Shown: piece by piece, positions 42,095 through 50,439 of the stretch | Position numbering within the stretch: the stretch's first letter is position 1 | How the letters are laid out: each line of letters starts with the position of its first letter | Assembly: GCA_944388075.1 (NCBI GenBank) | Contig: CALXHI010000001.1 | Coordinates: 1-64,000, forward strand | Reading direction: 5' to 3' | Length of the DNA: 64,000 nucleotides | Source of the DNA: an uncultured Clostridia bacterium | Lineage (GTDB): Bacteria > Bacillota > Clostridia > Oscillospirales > Ruminococcaceae | Position numbers and translations under genes: made by a program | The notes under the pieces: generated by a model | Told to the model about the DNA's origin: nothing | The model's database searches: none | Seen by the model: only the letters and a program-made list of their open reading frames with translations

Positions 42095-42892
42095 TTAGAG
42101 TGCCTCCTTCCGTTTTGCATCCGGCTCTGCGTCCAGACGTTCCCAGACCTGCTCCGTTCCGAGCAGCGTAAACCCGATTTCCCGATAGAATCCTGCACGC
42201 AAATCCAAAGCATACAAAATGCCGATTTTGCCCTGCCGTGCCAAATCACAGGCGATCCAGTGCAGAAAATCTCTCGCATAGCCCTTTCCACGAGCGGCGG
42301 CTTTCGTCGCAACCTGCCCGATCAGGACTTGCTTTTCATATTCGTAGACAGCCGTTGCCACCGTTACATTGCAGTAGGTATAGCATTTCCGCAGCCCTCG
42401 CCGTACCATATGAGAGGTATCGGTCAGCCACAAATCATGGGCAATCAGATTCGGAAAGCCCTCCTGCAAAATCTCGTACACATCGTCAAGCCGGGGTTCG
42501 CAGTTGATTTCCTCCGGGCGAAATACCGGCGATACCGGCAATGGTTCGAGACGGAAAATCGAGCGGCGGCGCATCTGATACCCGTCCAATTCGAGTCCGA
42601 GCACCAGACTCTGACAGCCCTCAATGCGGAACGGCCGGTGCATGGTCAAGAACCATTGCAGTTCCGTTATGGCTTCGTGCATATCAGTGAAATCATCCTG
42701 CGAGCTAATCAGCATGGTACTGTTCTGGAGCATCATCCAAGCGGTCTTTTCGCCTGCCGATAACCGAAAGAAACGGCAGAACGAATACTGCGTGCCATAT
42801 GCCTGTATGCAGATGAGCATTTTTCTGCCGTAATGACAGGCCGCCAATGCCGTTTGCATCGGCGGGTCGACGGCGTGGACTTCCGTGATCAT
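42095..42892 (-). CDS. GNAT-family N-acetyltransferase
   Basis: This 265-aa protein has a C-terminal GNAT domain; VATKAAARGKGYARDFLHWIA near 192-212 is the acetyl-CoA-binding V...R/QGxGxA motif. The N-terminal half is longer than a minimal GNAT and I do not recognise it. The acceptor is unknown. It overlaps the M42 gene upstream by 4 bp and precedes the PF06838 gene by 4 bp, so it is clearly part of that operon. Confidence 0.82.
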   Translation of the reverse strand: MITEVHAVDPPMQTALAACHYGRKMLICIQAYGTQYSFCRFFRLSAGEKTAWMMLQNSTMLISSQDDFTDMHEAITELQWFLTMHRPFRIEGCQSLVLGLELDGYQMRRRSIFRLEPLPVSPVFRPEEINCEPRLDDVYEILQEGFPNLIAHDLWLTDTSHMVRRGLRKCYTYCNVTVATAVYEYEKQVLIGQVATKAAARGKGYARDFLHWIACDLARQGKIGILYALDLRAGFYREIGFTLLGTEQVWERLDAEPDAKRKEAL

Positions 42893-43935
42893 GCCAAGCC
42901 CTCAGATTCCTGCAACGCAGAAACCAATGCCAATGCGAGTCTTTCACAGGCTTCCGCATCGGATTTCCGAATCACGCACAGCGGCGAATGCAGATAGCGG
43001 CACGGCACACTGACCGCCAATACCCGTACGCCTTTGCCTGCGGTTTGGATCGCTCCGGCATCATTGCCGCCGGCAATACGGTACTTGGTCTGCCATGGGA
43101 TTCCCCGTTCGTCACAAAGCGCACCTGCCATGCGGTACAGCGCAGCATCATAGATGGTTCTGCCGTCCATAAATGACAGCACCGCACCCTTTCCGAGTCG
43201 GCAAACTGCCTGCGAATCTGATTGTTCCGGCAAATCCGCCGCCGTGGTCGCCTCCCAGACAATGCCGATCTCCGGTGCAATCGTCCTTGCGGCGACCCCT
43301 GCCCCGCGCAGTCCGACCTCCTCCTGCACGACAAATGCAACCGCAAGATCATACTCCAAATCCTGCCGCAGCAATTGCAGCAAAATCGCACAGCCGAATC
43401 GGTCATCGAGTGCCTTTGCCGCAATCATACCGTCTCCGAATTCCCGATAGCTTGCATCAAAATACACCGCATCGCCAAGCGAAACCAGCTGCTCTGCCGC
43501 TTCCTTGGAATCTACGCCGATATCAATGCAGAGGGATTTTGCAGCAATCGGCTCTGTGCGCTCCGTTTTGGAAAGATGGTGAATCGGCTTTGTGCCAATC
43601 ACACCGGTAAGCCCCTTGTCGCCAACGGTCACTTGCCGTCCTGCCATCGCCGCCGCATCAATGCCGCCGACCGTGCCGAATGCCAATGTACCGTCTGCGT
43701 GAATGTCGGTCACCATCATGCCGACCTCGTCCATATGCGCCGAGAACAGTACCCTCCGCTTTGCCGGACGCTTGCCTTTTTTCTGCACGAGAAGATTGCC
43801 CAGCCGATCCACCGTCACCGCCTCGGGCGGCAGCTGCATGGCTTTGAGTTCCTGCAGAATATAGTCCCGTACCGCATGCTCTCTGCCGGATGTAGCGCAG
43901 AGCATACATAGCGTTTCCAATTCCGTCCAATTCAT
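42889..43935 (-). CDS. M42-family aminopeptidase, copy 2
   Basis: This 348-aa metallopeptidase of the M42 (glutamyl aminopeptidase/TET) family has the metal ligands HMDEVG, LDDRFGC, EEVGLRG and a C-terminal His in YLHSPL. The glutamate pair of QEEVG is the catalytic site. These are cytosolic dodecameric enzymes that trim peptides. GGAGGTG precedes the ATG at 43935. It overlaps the upstream M42 gene by ATGA; the two are diverged paralogues and may form a mixed particle. Confidence 0.9.
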   Translation of the reverse strand: MNWTELETLCMLCATSGREHAVRDYILQELKAMQLPPEAVTVDRLGNLLVQKKGKRPAKRRVLFSAHMDEVGMMVTDIHADGTLAFGTVGGIDAAAMAGRQVTVGDKGLTGVIGTKPIHHLSKTERTEPIAAKSLCIDIGVDSKEAAEQLVSLGDAVYFDASYREFGDGMIAAKALDDRFGCAILLQLLRQDLEYDLAVAFVVQEEVGLRGAGVAARTIAPEIGIVWEATTAADLPEQSDSQAVCRLGKGAVLSFMDGRTIYDAALYRMAGALCDERGIPWQTKYRIAGGNDAGAIQTAGKGVRVLAVSVPCRYLHSPLCVIRKSDAEACERLALALVSALQESEGLA

Positions 43936-44954
43936 GCACCGCACCTCCTTGCATACGCCGCAAGCAGCATTGCCGTTGCTGCCACATCCGCACAGTCAAT
44001 GACTTCCACCGGTGTGTGCATATAGCGCAGCGGAATTGATACCGTTGCTGCCGCTGCGCCATTGGGGCTGAGTGCCAAATGGTCGGCATCCGTACCCGTG
44101 CCATCCGGCATGACTTCAATTTGACAGGGAATCTGCTCCGCCTTCGCCGTTTCGAGCAGAACCTGCGACAATGCCGCATCGAGTACCGAGGAAATGCCGA
44201 TGGCAGGCCCTTTCCCGAGCGTCATGCAGCCTGTGCCGCTGTCATCATGGGCGGTCGCAAAGGTGACATCGACCGCAATCGCATAATCCGAGGCTTCGGT
44301 CTGTGCGGCAAGGATCGCACCACGGCTGCCCCGTTCCTCCTGCGCACTGCATACAATCGCTACCCGACAAGGCAAGGTTTCACTGTCCTGTGCCAGCAGT
44401 TCCGCCGCACCCAAAATTGCCGCTACGCCGCACCGATTGTCAAGTGCAGAGCCGGTCATGCGGTTGCCCTGCAAGGGTTTGCAGGTGGTCGCAAAACAAA
44501 CCGCATCACCGAGCTGCACCACCGCTTGGACAGCTTCTGCCGAAGCATAGCCCAAATCGACACAGAGCGTTGCATCGGTCGGCACTGCCTGATCGCCTTG
44601 CAGCAAATGCGGCGGCAAAATTGATATCACGCCGAATACCGGCGTTTTGCCCATCACCACAACCGCCTGACCAAGCAGCAGTCTGCGGTCGATGCCGCCC
44701 ACTGCCCCAATGCGCAAAAAACCCTCTGCCGTAATATCCGTCACAAAAAATCCGACCTGATCGAGATGCGCACACATCATCAGCAACGGCTTTTCGGAAT
44801 CCGTACCGATATGCCCGATGACCGTGCCGTCCTTGCAAACGGCATCCGGCGCATAGGCACGCAGCTGTGCGCAGACGGCTTCGGCGGCTCGATGTTCTCT
44901 GCCCGATACGCCGCGCAAATCGGCGATGGCTGTTATCCGTTCCATCCAATCCAT
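43932..44954 (-). CDS. M42-family aminopeptidase, copy 1
   Basis: This 340-aa M42 metallopeptidase opens the operon. AHLDQVGFF replaces the usual AHMDEIG, and SALDNRCG, QEERGSRGA, DVTFATAHD and the C-terminal RYMHTP carry the other metal and catalytic residues. The ATG at 44954 is preceded by GGTGAGG; an ATG nine bases later is a less likely choice. Its promoter is at 44996-45024. It lies tandem with copy 2. Confidence 0.9.
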   Translation of the reverse strand: MDWMERITAIADLRGVSGREHRAAEAVCAQLRAYAPDAVCKDGTVIGHIGTDSEKPLLMMCAHLDQVGFFVTDITAEGFLRIGAVGGIDRRLLLGQAVVVMGKTPVFGVISILPPHLLQGDQAVPTDATLCVDLGYASAEAVQAVVQLGDAVCFATTCKPLQGNRMTGSALDNRCGVAAILGAAELLAQDSETLPCRVAIVCSAQEERGSRGAILAAQTEASDYAIAVDVTFATAHDDSGTGCMTLGKGPAIGISSVLDAALSQVLLETAKAEQIPCQIEVMPDGTGTDADHLALSPNGAAAATVSIPLRYMHTPVEVIDCADVAATAMLLAAYARRCGA

Positions 44955-44995
44955 TCGGAACCTCACCCTTTCTTTCGCATACATATACATTATAT

Positions 44996-45024
44996 AGTAT
45001 ACCAAAACAAGCCGCAAATTGCAA
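44996..45024 (-). promoter_or_regulatory. promoter of the M42 operon
   Basis: Minus strand TTGCAA (45019-45024), 17 bp, TATACT (44996-45001) preceded by TGG. Confidence 0.8.
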
Positions 45025-45126
45025 GGCTTCCGTCCGCTTTTGGGAGTTGCATACAAACACTGTCTACCCGCATTTGCGAATATGGCGACTTCCCCCAACG
45101 ATTCCCGAAAATCTTGCGGAAATCTC

Positions 45127-45155
45127 TTGCAATTCTAAGCATTCTGCGTTATAAT
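45127..45155 (+). promoter_or_regulatory. promoter of the Xer-type recombinase
   Basis: TTGCAA (45127-45132), 17-bp spacer, TATAAT (45150-45155). The start codon is 35 bp downstream. Confidence 0.75.
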
Positions 45156-45190
45156 ATAAAGATGAAACCCTATGTGAAAGAAGTGGTATT

Positions 45191-46183
45191 GTGGATCTGC
45201 ATCGAGATGCCAATCCCGATTTTCTAAACGATTATTTGACGCATCTAGATGTCATCAAAGGACGCTCCCAAAGGACGGTTGCGGAATATTATCAGGATAT
45301 TGCACGGTTTCTGCGATGGGCACATCTCACTCTGCAGCCCAATCCCGATCTGACGCAGCTGGATACTGTCAATCTTCGAGATATTTCCATTCGCACACTG
45401 CAATCCGTCAGCGTAGCGATCCTCTATGACTACATCCGCTATCTGCGGGATGTGCGGGGCAATACCCCTCGTTCGGTTGCCAGACGCATGTGTGCGGTGC
45501 GCAGTCTCTTTCGCTATCTGACCAAGACCAAGGGTCTGCTTACCGACGACCCCTGCCGGAATCTCGAGCTGCCGAGCGTCAAGAAACCGCTGCCCCGCTT
45601 CCTCACCCTTGAGGAGAGTCAGCGTATGCTCCAATGTGCCGCCGATGCCAACTCGACAGACGGTCTGCGCGATTACTGCATCGTCACGCTGTTTCTCAAT
45701 TGCGGATTCCGTCTGAGCGAATTGGTCGGCATGAATGTCGGCGATATTGATTTCTACAATCGACAGGTGCGGGTGCTTGGTAAAGGCAATAAAGAACGCA
45801 TTGTCTATCTCAATGATGCCTGCCTTGCCGCCATTCAGGAGTATCGCAATTCCCGCACCAATCCCCCGGAAGAACCCCGTGCGCTCTTCCTCAGCCGCAA
45901 TCACCGCCGTATCAGCAAACGTCGGGTTCAGCAGATTATCGAGCACTATCTCTCTGCCGCCGGACTTGCCGGCAAGGGGCTTTCCACCCATAAGCTTCGT
46001 CATACCGCCGCAACCTTGATGTATCAGCATGGTCATGTGGATACGCTGACACTGCGGGATATTCTCGGGCATCAGTCCATCGCCACCACCGAAATCTATA
46101 CCCACCTCTCCAGCGAACAGCGGCAGGACGCCATCGACAATAACCCCCTCGCCGGAGAACGCCGTACCGATAAAAATTCCTGA
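45191..46183 (+). CDS. xerD: Xer-type tyrosine recombinase
   Basis: This 330-aa recombinase has an N-terminal SAM-like core-binding domain and a C-terminal catalytic domain with the full set Arg174, Lys198, His267, Arg270, His294 and Tyr303. Size, layout and the HKLRHTAATLMY segment fit chromosomal XerC/XerD, which resolve chromosome dimers. No att site, excisionase or phage gene is nearby, so an integrase role is unlikely. The GTG start at 45191 has only a weak ribosome site. XerC versus XerD is uncertain. Confidence 0.85.
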   Translation: MDLHRDANPDFLNDYLTHLDVIKGRSQRTVAEYYQDIARFLRWAHLTLQPNPDLTQLDTVNLRDISIRTLQSVSVAILYDYIRYLRDVRGNTPRSVARRMCAVRSLFRYLTKTKGLLTDDPCRNLELPSVKKPLPRFLTLEESQRMLQCAADANSTDGLRDYCIVTLFLNCGFRLSELVGMNVGDIDFYNRQVRVLGKGNKERIVYLNDACLAAIQEYRNSRTNPPEEPRALFLSRNHRRISKRRVQQIIEHYLSAAGLAGKGLSTHKLRHTAATLMYQHGHVDTLTLRDILGHQSIATTEIYTHLSSEQRQDAIDNNPLAGERRTDKNS

Positions 46184-46213
46184 ACACAGATTCGCATAGA
46201 AAGAAGGAAGCCC

Positions 46214-46570
46214 ATGGAATTCAAACAAATCCTTGCCATTGTCGGTGCTTGCCTTGCTGTTTGCTTTATCATCATGCTCGGCAAGATGGCAACCAGCTCG
46301 GAGAACGCCGACAGCTCCATTCCCGAAACCACAACAACCCAAAGCACCACCACCACCGACTATTGGGATGCTCTCCGACAGGAAAGCACCACCTCCACCG
46401 GAGACGAAACCACCACAACTGCACCGCCGATCATAACCAGTACCGATGAAAACGGCATGATTTACGAAATCATCTCAAGCCAAGTGACCGGAAGTGAAGC
46501 CACTACCACCACGACAACCCCTGCGACATCCATCACCACAACTGCCGAATATGTCCTGATCGTTCCATAA
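46214..46570 (+). CDS. small Thr-rich single-pass membrane protein
   Basis: I do not recognise this 118-aa protein. It has one membrane segment (about 6-24) and an extracytoplasmic tail very rich in Thr with several runs (TTTT, TTTTTT), ending in a hydrophobic VLIVP. GAAGGA lies upstream. Thr-rich linkers of this kind also occur in the pseudokinase of this window. It sits between the recombinase and ymdB, 30 bp after the first. Confidence 0.6.
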   Translation: MEFKQILAIVGACLAVCFIIMLGKMATSSENADSSIPETTTTQSTTTTDYWDALRQESTTSTGDETTTTAPPIITSTDENGMIYEIISSQVTGSEATTTTTTPATSITTTAEYVLIVP

Positions 46571-46614
46571 TCCGTTGCATCGTGCATGAAATCCACCCTA
46601 CGAGGAGGTAACGT

Positions 46615-47391
46615 TTGAATCTCTTGTTTTTTGGCGATGTGGTCGGCGAAAGCGGCTGCCAATGCTTTGCCGCCCATGCGCCTGCCCTCAAGCGGCAATA
46701 CAAAGCCGATGTAGTCATCGTCAATGGCGAAAATTCCGCAAAAGGCAATGGCATTACCCCACAGTCGGCGCATGCCCTGTTCCGTGCCGGTGCAGATGTC
46801 ATCACAACCGGTAACCACTGCTTCCGCCGCCGCTGTCACGAGCTTTTCGACAATCCGAGAATCCTGCGCCCTGCCAACTATCCCAATGGCGCACCGGGTT
46901 CGGGACTGTTTGTGCTGGACGGCGGTCGTTGGTCGCTTGCCGTTATCAACCTGATGGGAACAGCATTTCTCGAGCCGCTCGACAATCCGTTTACCGTCAT
47001 CGATGCCATTCTGCCCACGCTCTCCACGCCCAATATTTTCATCGACTTCCATGCCGAAGCAACTGCCGAAAAGCGTGCGCTGGGTTGGTATCTCGCCGGA
47101 AAGGTTTCCGCTGTCATCGGTACACACACCCATGTGCAGACCGCCGATGAGGAAATTCTCGATGGTCATACCGGCTACTTAACCGATGTCGGTATGGTCG
47201 GCGGACAGCGTTCCGTACTCGGTGTATCCGTAGAGCCTGCCGTCGCAAAGCAGCGGTTTCATATGCCGATTGCGTTTACGGAAGCCTCTGCACCCTGTGT
47301 TTTGCAGGCTGTCGCCCTCTCCATGGATGAAAAATCAGGCAAATGTACCAAAATAGCCCGTATCATTATCAAAGAAACCACAAATTCATAA
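46615..47391 (+). CDS. ymdB: YmdB-family metallophosphoesterase
   Basis: This 258-aa calcineurin-like phosphoesterase has the metal ligands FFGDVVGESG, VNGENSAKGNGI, TTGNHCF, and the C-terminal GTHTHVQTAD. That is the TIGR00282/YmdB family, a cyclic-nucleotide phosphodiesterase that in B. subtilis affects sporulation and biofilm choices. It starts with TTG at 46615, with GAGGAGG well placed. The next gene is spoVS, as in B. subtilis; rny is absent here. Confidence 0.9.
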   Translation: MNLLFFGDVVGESGCQCFAAHAPALKRQYKADVVIVNGENSAKGNGITPQSAHALFRAGADVITTGNHCFRRRCHELFDNPRILRPANYPNGAPGSGLFVLDGGRWSLAVINLMGTAFLEPLDNPFTVIDAILPTLSTPNIFIDFHAEATAEKRALGWYLAGKVSAVIGTHTHVQTADEEILDGHTGYLTDVGMVGGQRSVLGVSVEPAVAKQRFHMPIAFTEASAPCVLQAVALSMDEKSGKCTKIARIIIKETTNS

Positions 47392-47399
47392 TATCCCCC

Positions 47400-47428
47400 T
47401 TGACAATTCCATGCGGATGGGTTATACT
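47400..47428 (+). promoter_or_regulatory. promoter of spoVS
   Basis: TTGACA (47400-47405), 17-bp spacer, TATACT (47423-47428), starting 9 bp after ymdB ends. The leader is about 85 nt. Confidence 0.75.
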
Positions 47429-47521
47429 ATACCTGAGGCTTATTATGTACTACCACTCACATACTCGTTTCACACATTCAAAGCCACCTACGCATCACAT
47501 ATTCAAAAGGAGGTTCTCCCC

Positions 47522-47782
47522 ATGGAAGTATTGAAGGTATCTTCCCATTCCGCACCCAATTCCGTTGCCGGTGCGATCGCCGGTGTCATTCGGGAACAGA
47601 AGGCCGTTGAGGTTCAGGCAGTCGGTGCCGGTGCCGCCAATCAGGCCATCAAATCCATCGCCATCGCTCGTGGCTATCTCGCACCGATCGGCATCGATCT
47701 CATCTGCATTCCCGCTTTCGCCAGCATTCAAATCGATGGCGAAGAGCGTACTGCCATCAAGCTGATCTGCGAGCCTCGCTGA
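47522..47782 (+). CDS. spoVS: stage V sporulation protein S
   Basis: This 86-aa Alba-like protein matches SpoVS through its length: MEVLKVSSHSAPNSVAGAIA, QAVGAGAANQAIKSIAIARG and GEERTAIKLICEPR. It influences sporulation and septation in B. subtilis. AAAGGAGG precedes the ATG at 47522. It has its own promoter despite lying next to ymdB. Confidence 0.95.
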   Translation: MEVLKVSSHSAPNSVAGAIAGVIREQKAVEVQAVGAGAANQAIKSIAIARGYLAPIGIDLICIPAFASIQIDGEERTAIKLICEPR

Positions 47783-47840
47783 GGTAACCGTATCTGCTCG
47801 AAACCGCAGAATGACAATTTCCGAATTTCTCTGTGCAAGC

Positions 47841-47887
47841 AAAAACAGTTTTGGAACGCCAAAATCGGGTTTCCAAAACTGTTTTTT
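47841..47887 (+). terminator. terminator after spoVS
   Basis: AAAACAGTTTTGGAA pairs with TTCCAAAACTGTTTT (47842-47885) around a 14-nt loop and is followed by T. The stretch 47888-48085 holds no gene I can support. Confidence 0.85.
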
Positions 47888-48085
47888 ATGCGCATACCGC
47901 CGACCTGCATACGATGCCGGAAACCATACAGTCCGAAACCGGAATGCGAGTGTTGACAAAATCGCTTTTTGATACCATGATCGTTCGGGTGCGAACGAAC
48001 GGCATTTCCTGCGGACCCTTCCGTTATCCCATGGGACAGAACAAAGTCATTGCAATGCGCTTTGTGCGGTGGTTTCGACACCGCT

Positions 48086-49864
48086 CTATTCGGCTTTATC
48101 CAGCAGACCTGCTAGAATGCCGCCCAGAACCGTCAGATGGTTGACATCCAGCGTACTCCATTTTCGGAATCGCCCGAAATACGAAAACGCAATCAATGCC
48201 GCCGGTTTGCCCGCACGATCCACCCGATAAAGCACCGTCCCTTGAATGCCCTCTCCGGCAAACCATGCGTATGCCTCATCGGCAACGCCCTCCAAAGCAT
48301 TGATGTTATCGACCACGCAAACACCGTCCTCTTGGAATGTACGGATAAACGGTTCTGCCAGCATCACCTCCGCCGTCCCGGCAACCGGATGGCCCCAGCT
48401 GTGTGCCGCTTTCCAGTCGGGTGATGTGAAGATCTGTATGCCGTCCACACCGAACTGTGCGCCGATGCGGCAGATAATATCCGACACATCCGGCGGTGTG
48501 TCGCTCGGCAGCAGGCGTACCAAATCCGCTATGAATCCCGCTTTGCTCTGCGTCGGAACGGTCGCATACAAGTCCGCCACCGAACGTTCCCGATTCGGAA
48601 TCACCTCGCCATGCTTTTGGATATCGTAAATAACATAGCGGTTGTTACCCTTTTCGCTGGCGATATAAAGTGCCTTATCCGCCTGACTGAACAGTAGCTC
48701 ATAATTATCTGCGTCAATCGGATAGCATGCCGCACCCATCGAGCAGGTCACGTGCGGACGCTTTCTGGCAGCGGTTTCCTGATTCTCCCACGCCCACTCA
48801 AACTTTGTCCGAATCGCACGCAGTATGCCTCGCAAATCGGTTTCATCGGCAATGCCCTGCAAAATCAGCAGAAACATACCGCCGCCGATGCGTCCGGCAA
48901 CGCCCCGTTCCCCGATTTCCGTTTTGAGGATATGCGACAGCGTGAACAATACCTCATCGCCGAACAAATGTCCGTAGCGGTCGTTGATGCCCTTGAACTC
49001 GTCCACATTGAGGATCACCAGACTGACCAATCCCTCCGGACGGCTCGCAAGCACGGAGTTTGCATGCGCCGTGATGGCATTCTTGTTCAGCAGGTCGGTC
49101 GCCGGATCACGATTCGCTTCGAGATACCAGCCCGGCTCTGTGGTCTTGTATTTCGCATGCAGGAACGAAATCGTACCGAGCACGATCCGTTCGCCCGGCG
49201 CATCGCTGCGGGTCACGCCCTGAAATCGGCAATACTCCATGCGGCTTCCCATCGAGCAAAGACTCGTTTCCATCTCGTATCGGAAGCGGCAGGTGCCCGT
49301 TTCGATATCCTGACAGAGCTTTTCCAGCTTCGGGATGTCATACGAATCAATCATTTCCTCCCGAATCGCCTGTTCCTTCCATTCGCTCAGCTGCATATCC
49401 GTCAGCACCGATTCCCGACAGCAGTCAAACGCCAAAATTCGGATATGCTTCGTGCGGAAGGAATATTCAAACGCCAACTCCCGCATCAGGTTCAGGTAAA
49501 AGCGATAGTTTGAGTTTTCCTTCAGCAACTCCATCATCTGCCGCTGCATCACCATAGCATCGGAAATGCGCAGCCGATACTGCCGCTGTTCGCCCTCGCC
49601 ATGTGCCGTGAGGCAGACCAGCATCCACCGCCAATCCGTCATGCAGCCACGCATCCGAATGACCTGCTGTTCCATCTGCCCATCTCGCAGCCGTTCCGCC
49701 GCTCGCAGCAATCGCTCCGTATCCGCTTCATGCACGGTGCGGAGAATCGAGTAGATCACATCATCGCCGAAATAATGGAAAAACGAAGCATCGGCATACT
49801 GCATATGAAAATGTGCATCCGTCGTCACACTGCCCAGCAGCGGTTTTCGTTCGGGTTGGTACAT
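48086..49864 (-). CDS. degenerate GGDEF-domain protein with PAS-like and GAF-like regions
   Basis: This 592-aa soluble protein has an N-terminal PAS-like sensor region (about 1-240), a GGDEF domain (about 250-415) and a C-terminal GAF-like domain (about 430-590). The GGDEF fold is clear from NVDEFKGINDRYGH (286-299), but the signature itself is GGGMF (327-331), so the catalytic Asp/Glu of GGDEF is missing. It is probably not a diguanylate cyclase; it may bind GTP or c-di-GMP, or only act as a dimerising module. GAGGGG lies upstream of the ATG. Confidence 0.85.
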   Translation of the reverse strand: MYQPERKPLLGSVTTDAHFHMQYADASFFHYFGDDVIYSILRTVHEADTERLLRAAERLRDGQMEQQVIRMRGCMTDWRWMLVCLTAHGEGEQRQYRLRISDAMVMQRQMMELLKENSNYRFYLNLMRELAFEYSFRTKHIRILAFDCCRESVLTDMQLSEWKEQAIREEMIDSYDIPKLEKLCQDIETGTCRFRYEMETSLCSMGSRMEYCRFQGVTRSDAPGERIVLGTISFLHAKYKTTEPGWYLEANRDPATDLLNKNAITAHANSVLASRPEGLVSLVILNVDEFKGINDRYGHLFGDEVLFTLSHILKTEIGERGVAGRIGGGMFLLILQGIADETDLRGILRAIRTKFEWAWENQETAARKRPHVTCSMGAACYPIDADNYELLFSQADKALYIASEKGNNRYVIYDIQKHGEVIPNRERSVADLYATVPTQSKAGFIADLVRLLPSDTPPDVSDIICRIGAQFGVDGIQIFTSPDWKAAHSWGHPVAGTAEVMLAEPFIRTFQEDGVCVVDNINALEGVADEAYAWFAGEGIQGTVLYRVDRAGKPAALIAFSYFGRFRKWSTLDVNHLTVLGGILAGLLDKAE

Positions 49865-49899
49865 TTCGGTATCCCCTCTTTTCGTCAGAATCCTGTTCT

Positions 49900-49928
49900 A
49901 TTATAACAAAATATCGAAAAAAAGTCAA
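49900..49928 (-). promoter_or_regulatory. promoter of the GGDEF gene
   Basis: Minus strand TTGACT (49923-49928), 17 bp, TATAAT (49900-49905) preceded by TGT. Confidence 0.75.
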
Positions 49929-49997
49929 CGGATTTCCAATCTGAATTTGCATTTTACACACAAATTCCCTTCTCCAAAAAAATATCTCGAAAAGGGC

Positions 49998-50026
49998 TTG
50001 ACAAATCACGGGAAATGTGGTATAAT
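49998..50026 (+). promoter_or_regulatory. promoter of the tRNA cluster
   Basis: Perfect TTGACA (49998-50003), 17-bp spacer, TATAAT (50021-50026) with TGG. The first tRNA begins 34 bp downstream. Confidence 0.9.
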
Positions 50027-50060
50027 CATTCATGCAGTGTTGGAACGCCGAACTGCAAAT

Positions 50061-50131
<71 letters not shown>

Positions 50132-50134
50132 TAT

Positions 50135-50208
50135 GCGCCTTTAACTCAGCTGGATAGAGTAACTGCCTTCTAAGCAGTAAGCCATAGGTTCGAATCCTAT
50201 AAGGCGCG
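50135..50208 (+). tRNA. tRNA-Arg (anticodon TCT)
   Basis: 74 nt, acceptor GCGCCTT/AAGGCGC, anticodon stem ACTGC/GCAGT around CTTCTAA, T-loop GGTTCGAATCC. It starts 3 bp after tRNA-Gly. CCA is not encoded. Confidence 0.95.
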
Positions 50209-50221
50209 TTTTAGCCGATTA

Positions 50222-50238
50222 CAGGGTTTGAATCCCTT
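50222..50238 (+). other. tRNA-like T-arm remnant between tRNA-Arg and tRNA-His
   Basis: CAGGGTTTGAATCCCTT has the shape of a T-stem and loop (GGG-TTTGAAT-CCC), but no other tRNA parts surround it. It may be the leftover of a deleted tRNA gene. Confidence 0.35.
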
Positions 50239-50252
50239 TTACAATTGCATAT

Positions 50253-50327
50253 GGTGGGTGTAGCTTAGCTGGTTAAAGCGTCGGATTGTGGTCCCGAAGA
50301 TCGTGGGTTCGAATCCCATCTCCCACC
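50253..50327 (+). tRNA. tRNA-His (anticodon GTG)
   Basis: 75 nt with the extra 5' G typical of tRNA-His (G-1 opposite C73). The anticodon loop TTGTGGT lies between TCGGA and CCCGA. The acceptor GTGGGTG/CTCCCAC has one T-T mismatch at pair 6-67. CCA is not encoded. Confidence 0.92.
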
Positions 50328-50336
50328 TTCCAAATT

Positions 50337-50366
50337 AGACCGAAACTGTTTTGTTTCGGTCTTTTT
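50337..50366 (+). terminator. terminator of the tRNA cluster
   Basis: AGACCGAAAC (50337-50346) pairs with GTTTCGGTCT (50353-50362), followed by TTTT. Confidence 0.9.
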
Positions 50367-50371
50367 CGCAG

Positions 50372-50403
50372 AAAAACCCGACGCTGTTTTGCGTCGGGTT
50401 TTT
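50372..50403. terminator. second terminator, for the SPFH gene
   Basis: AAAAACCCGACGC pairs with GCGTCGGGTTTTT. The A and T tracts on both sides make it usable in both directions; on the minus strand it lies 36 bp past the SPFH gene. Confidence 0.85.
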
Positions 50404-50439
50404 CCAAGTACAAAGTCTTTACACAAGCTCTGCCGGCGG

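Noticed and set aside
45191..46183. Tyrosine recombinase as integrase of a mobile island
   Set aside because: Full-length Xer layout, no att repeats, excisionase or phage genes, and it is followed by sporulation genes.
47833..48144. 103-codon open frame after spoVS
   Set aside because: It starts before and overlaps the spoVS terminator and runs into the antisense of the GGDEF gene; no ribosome site, no recognisable domain.
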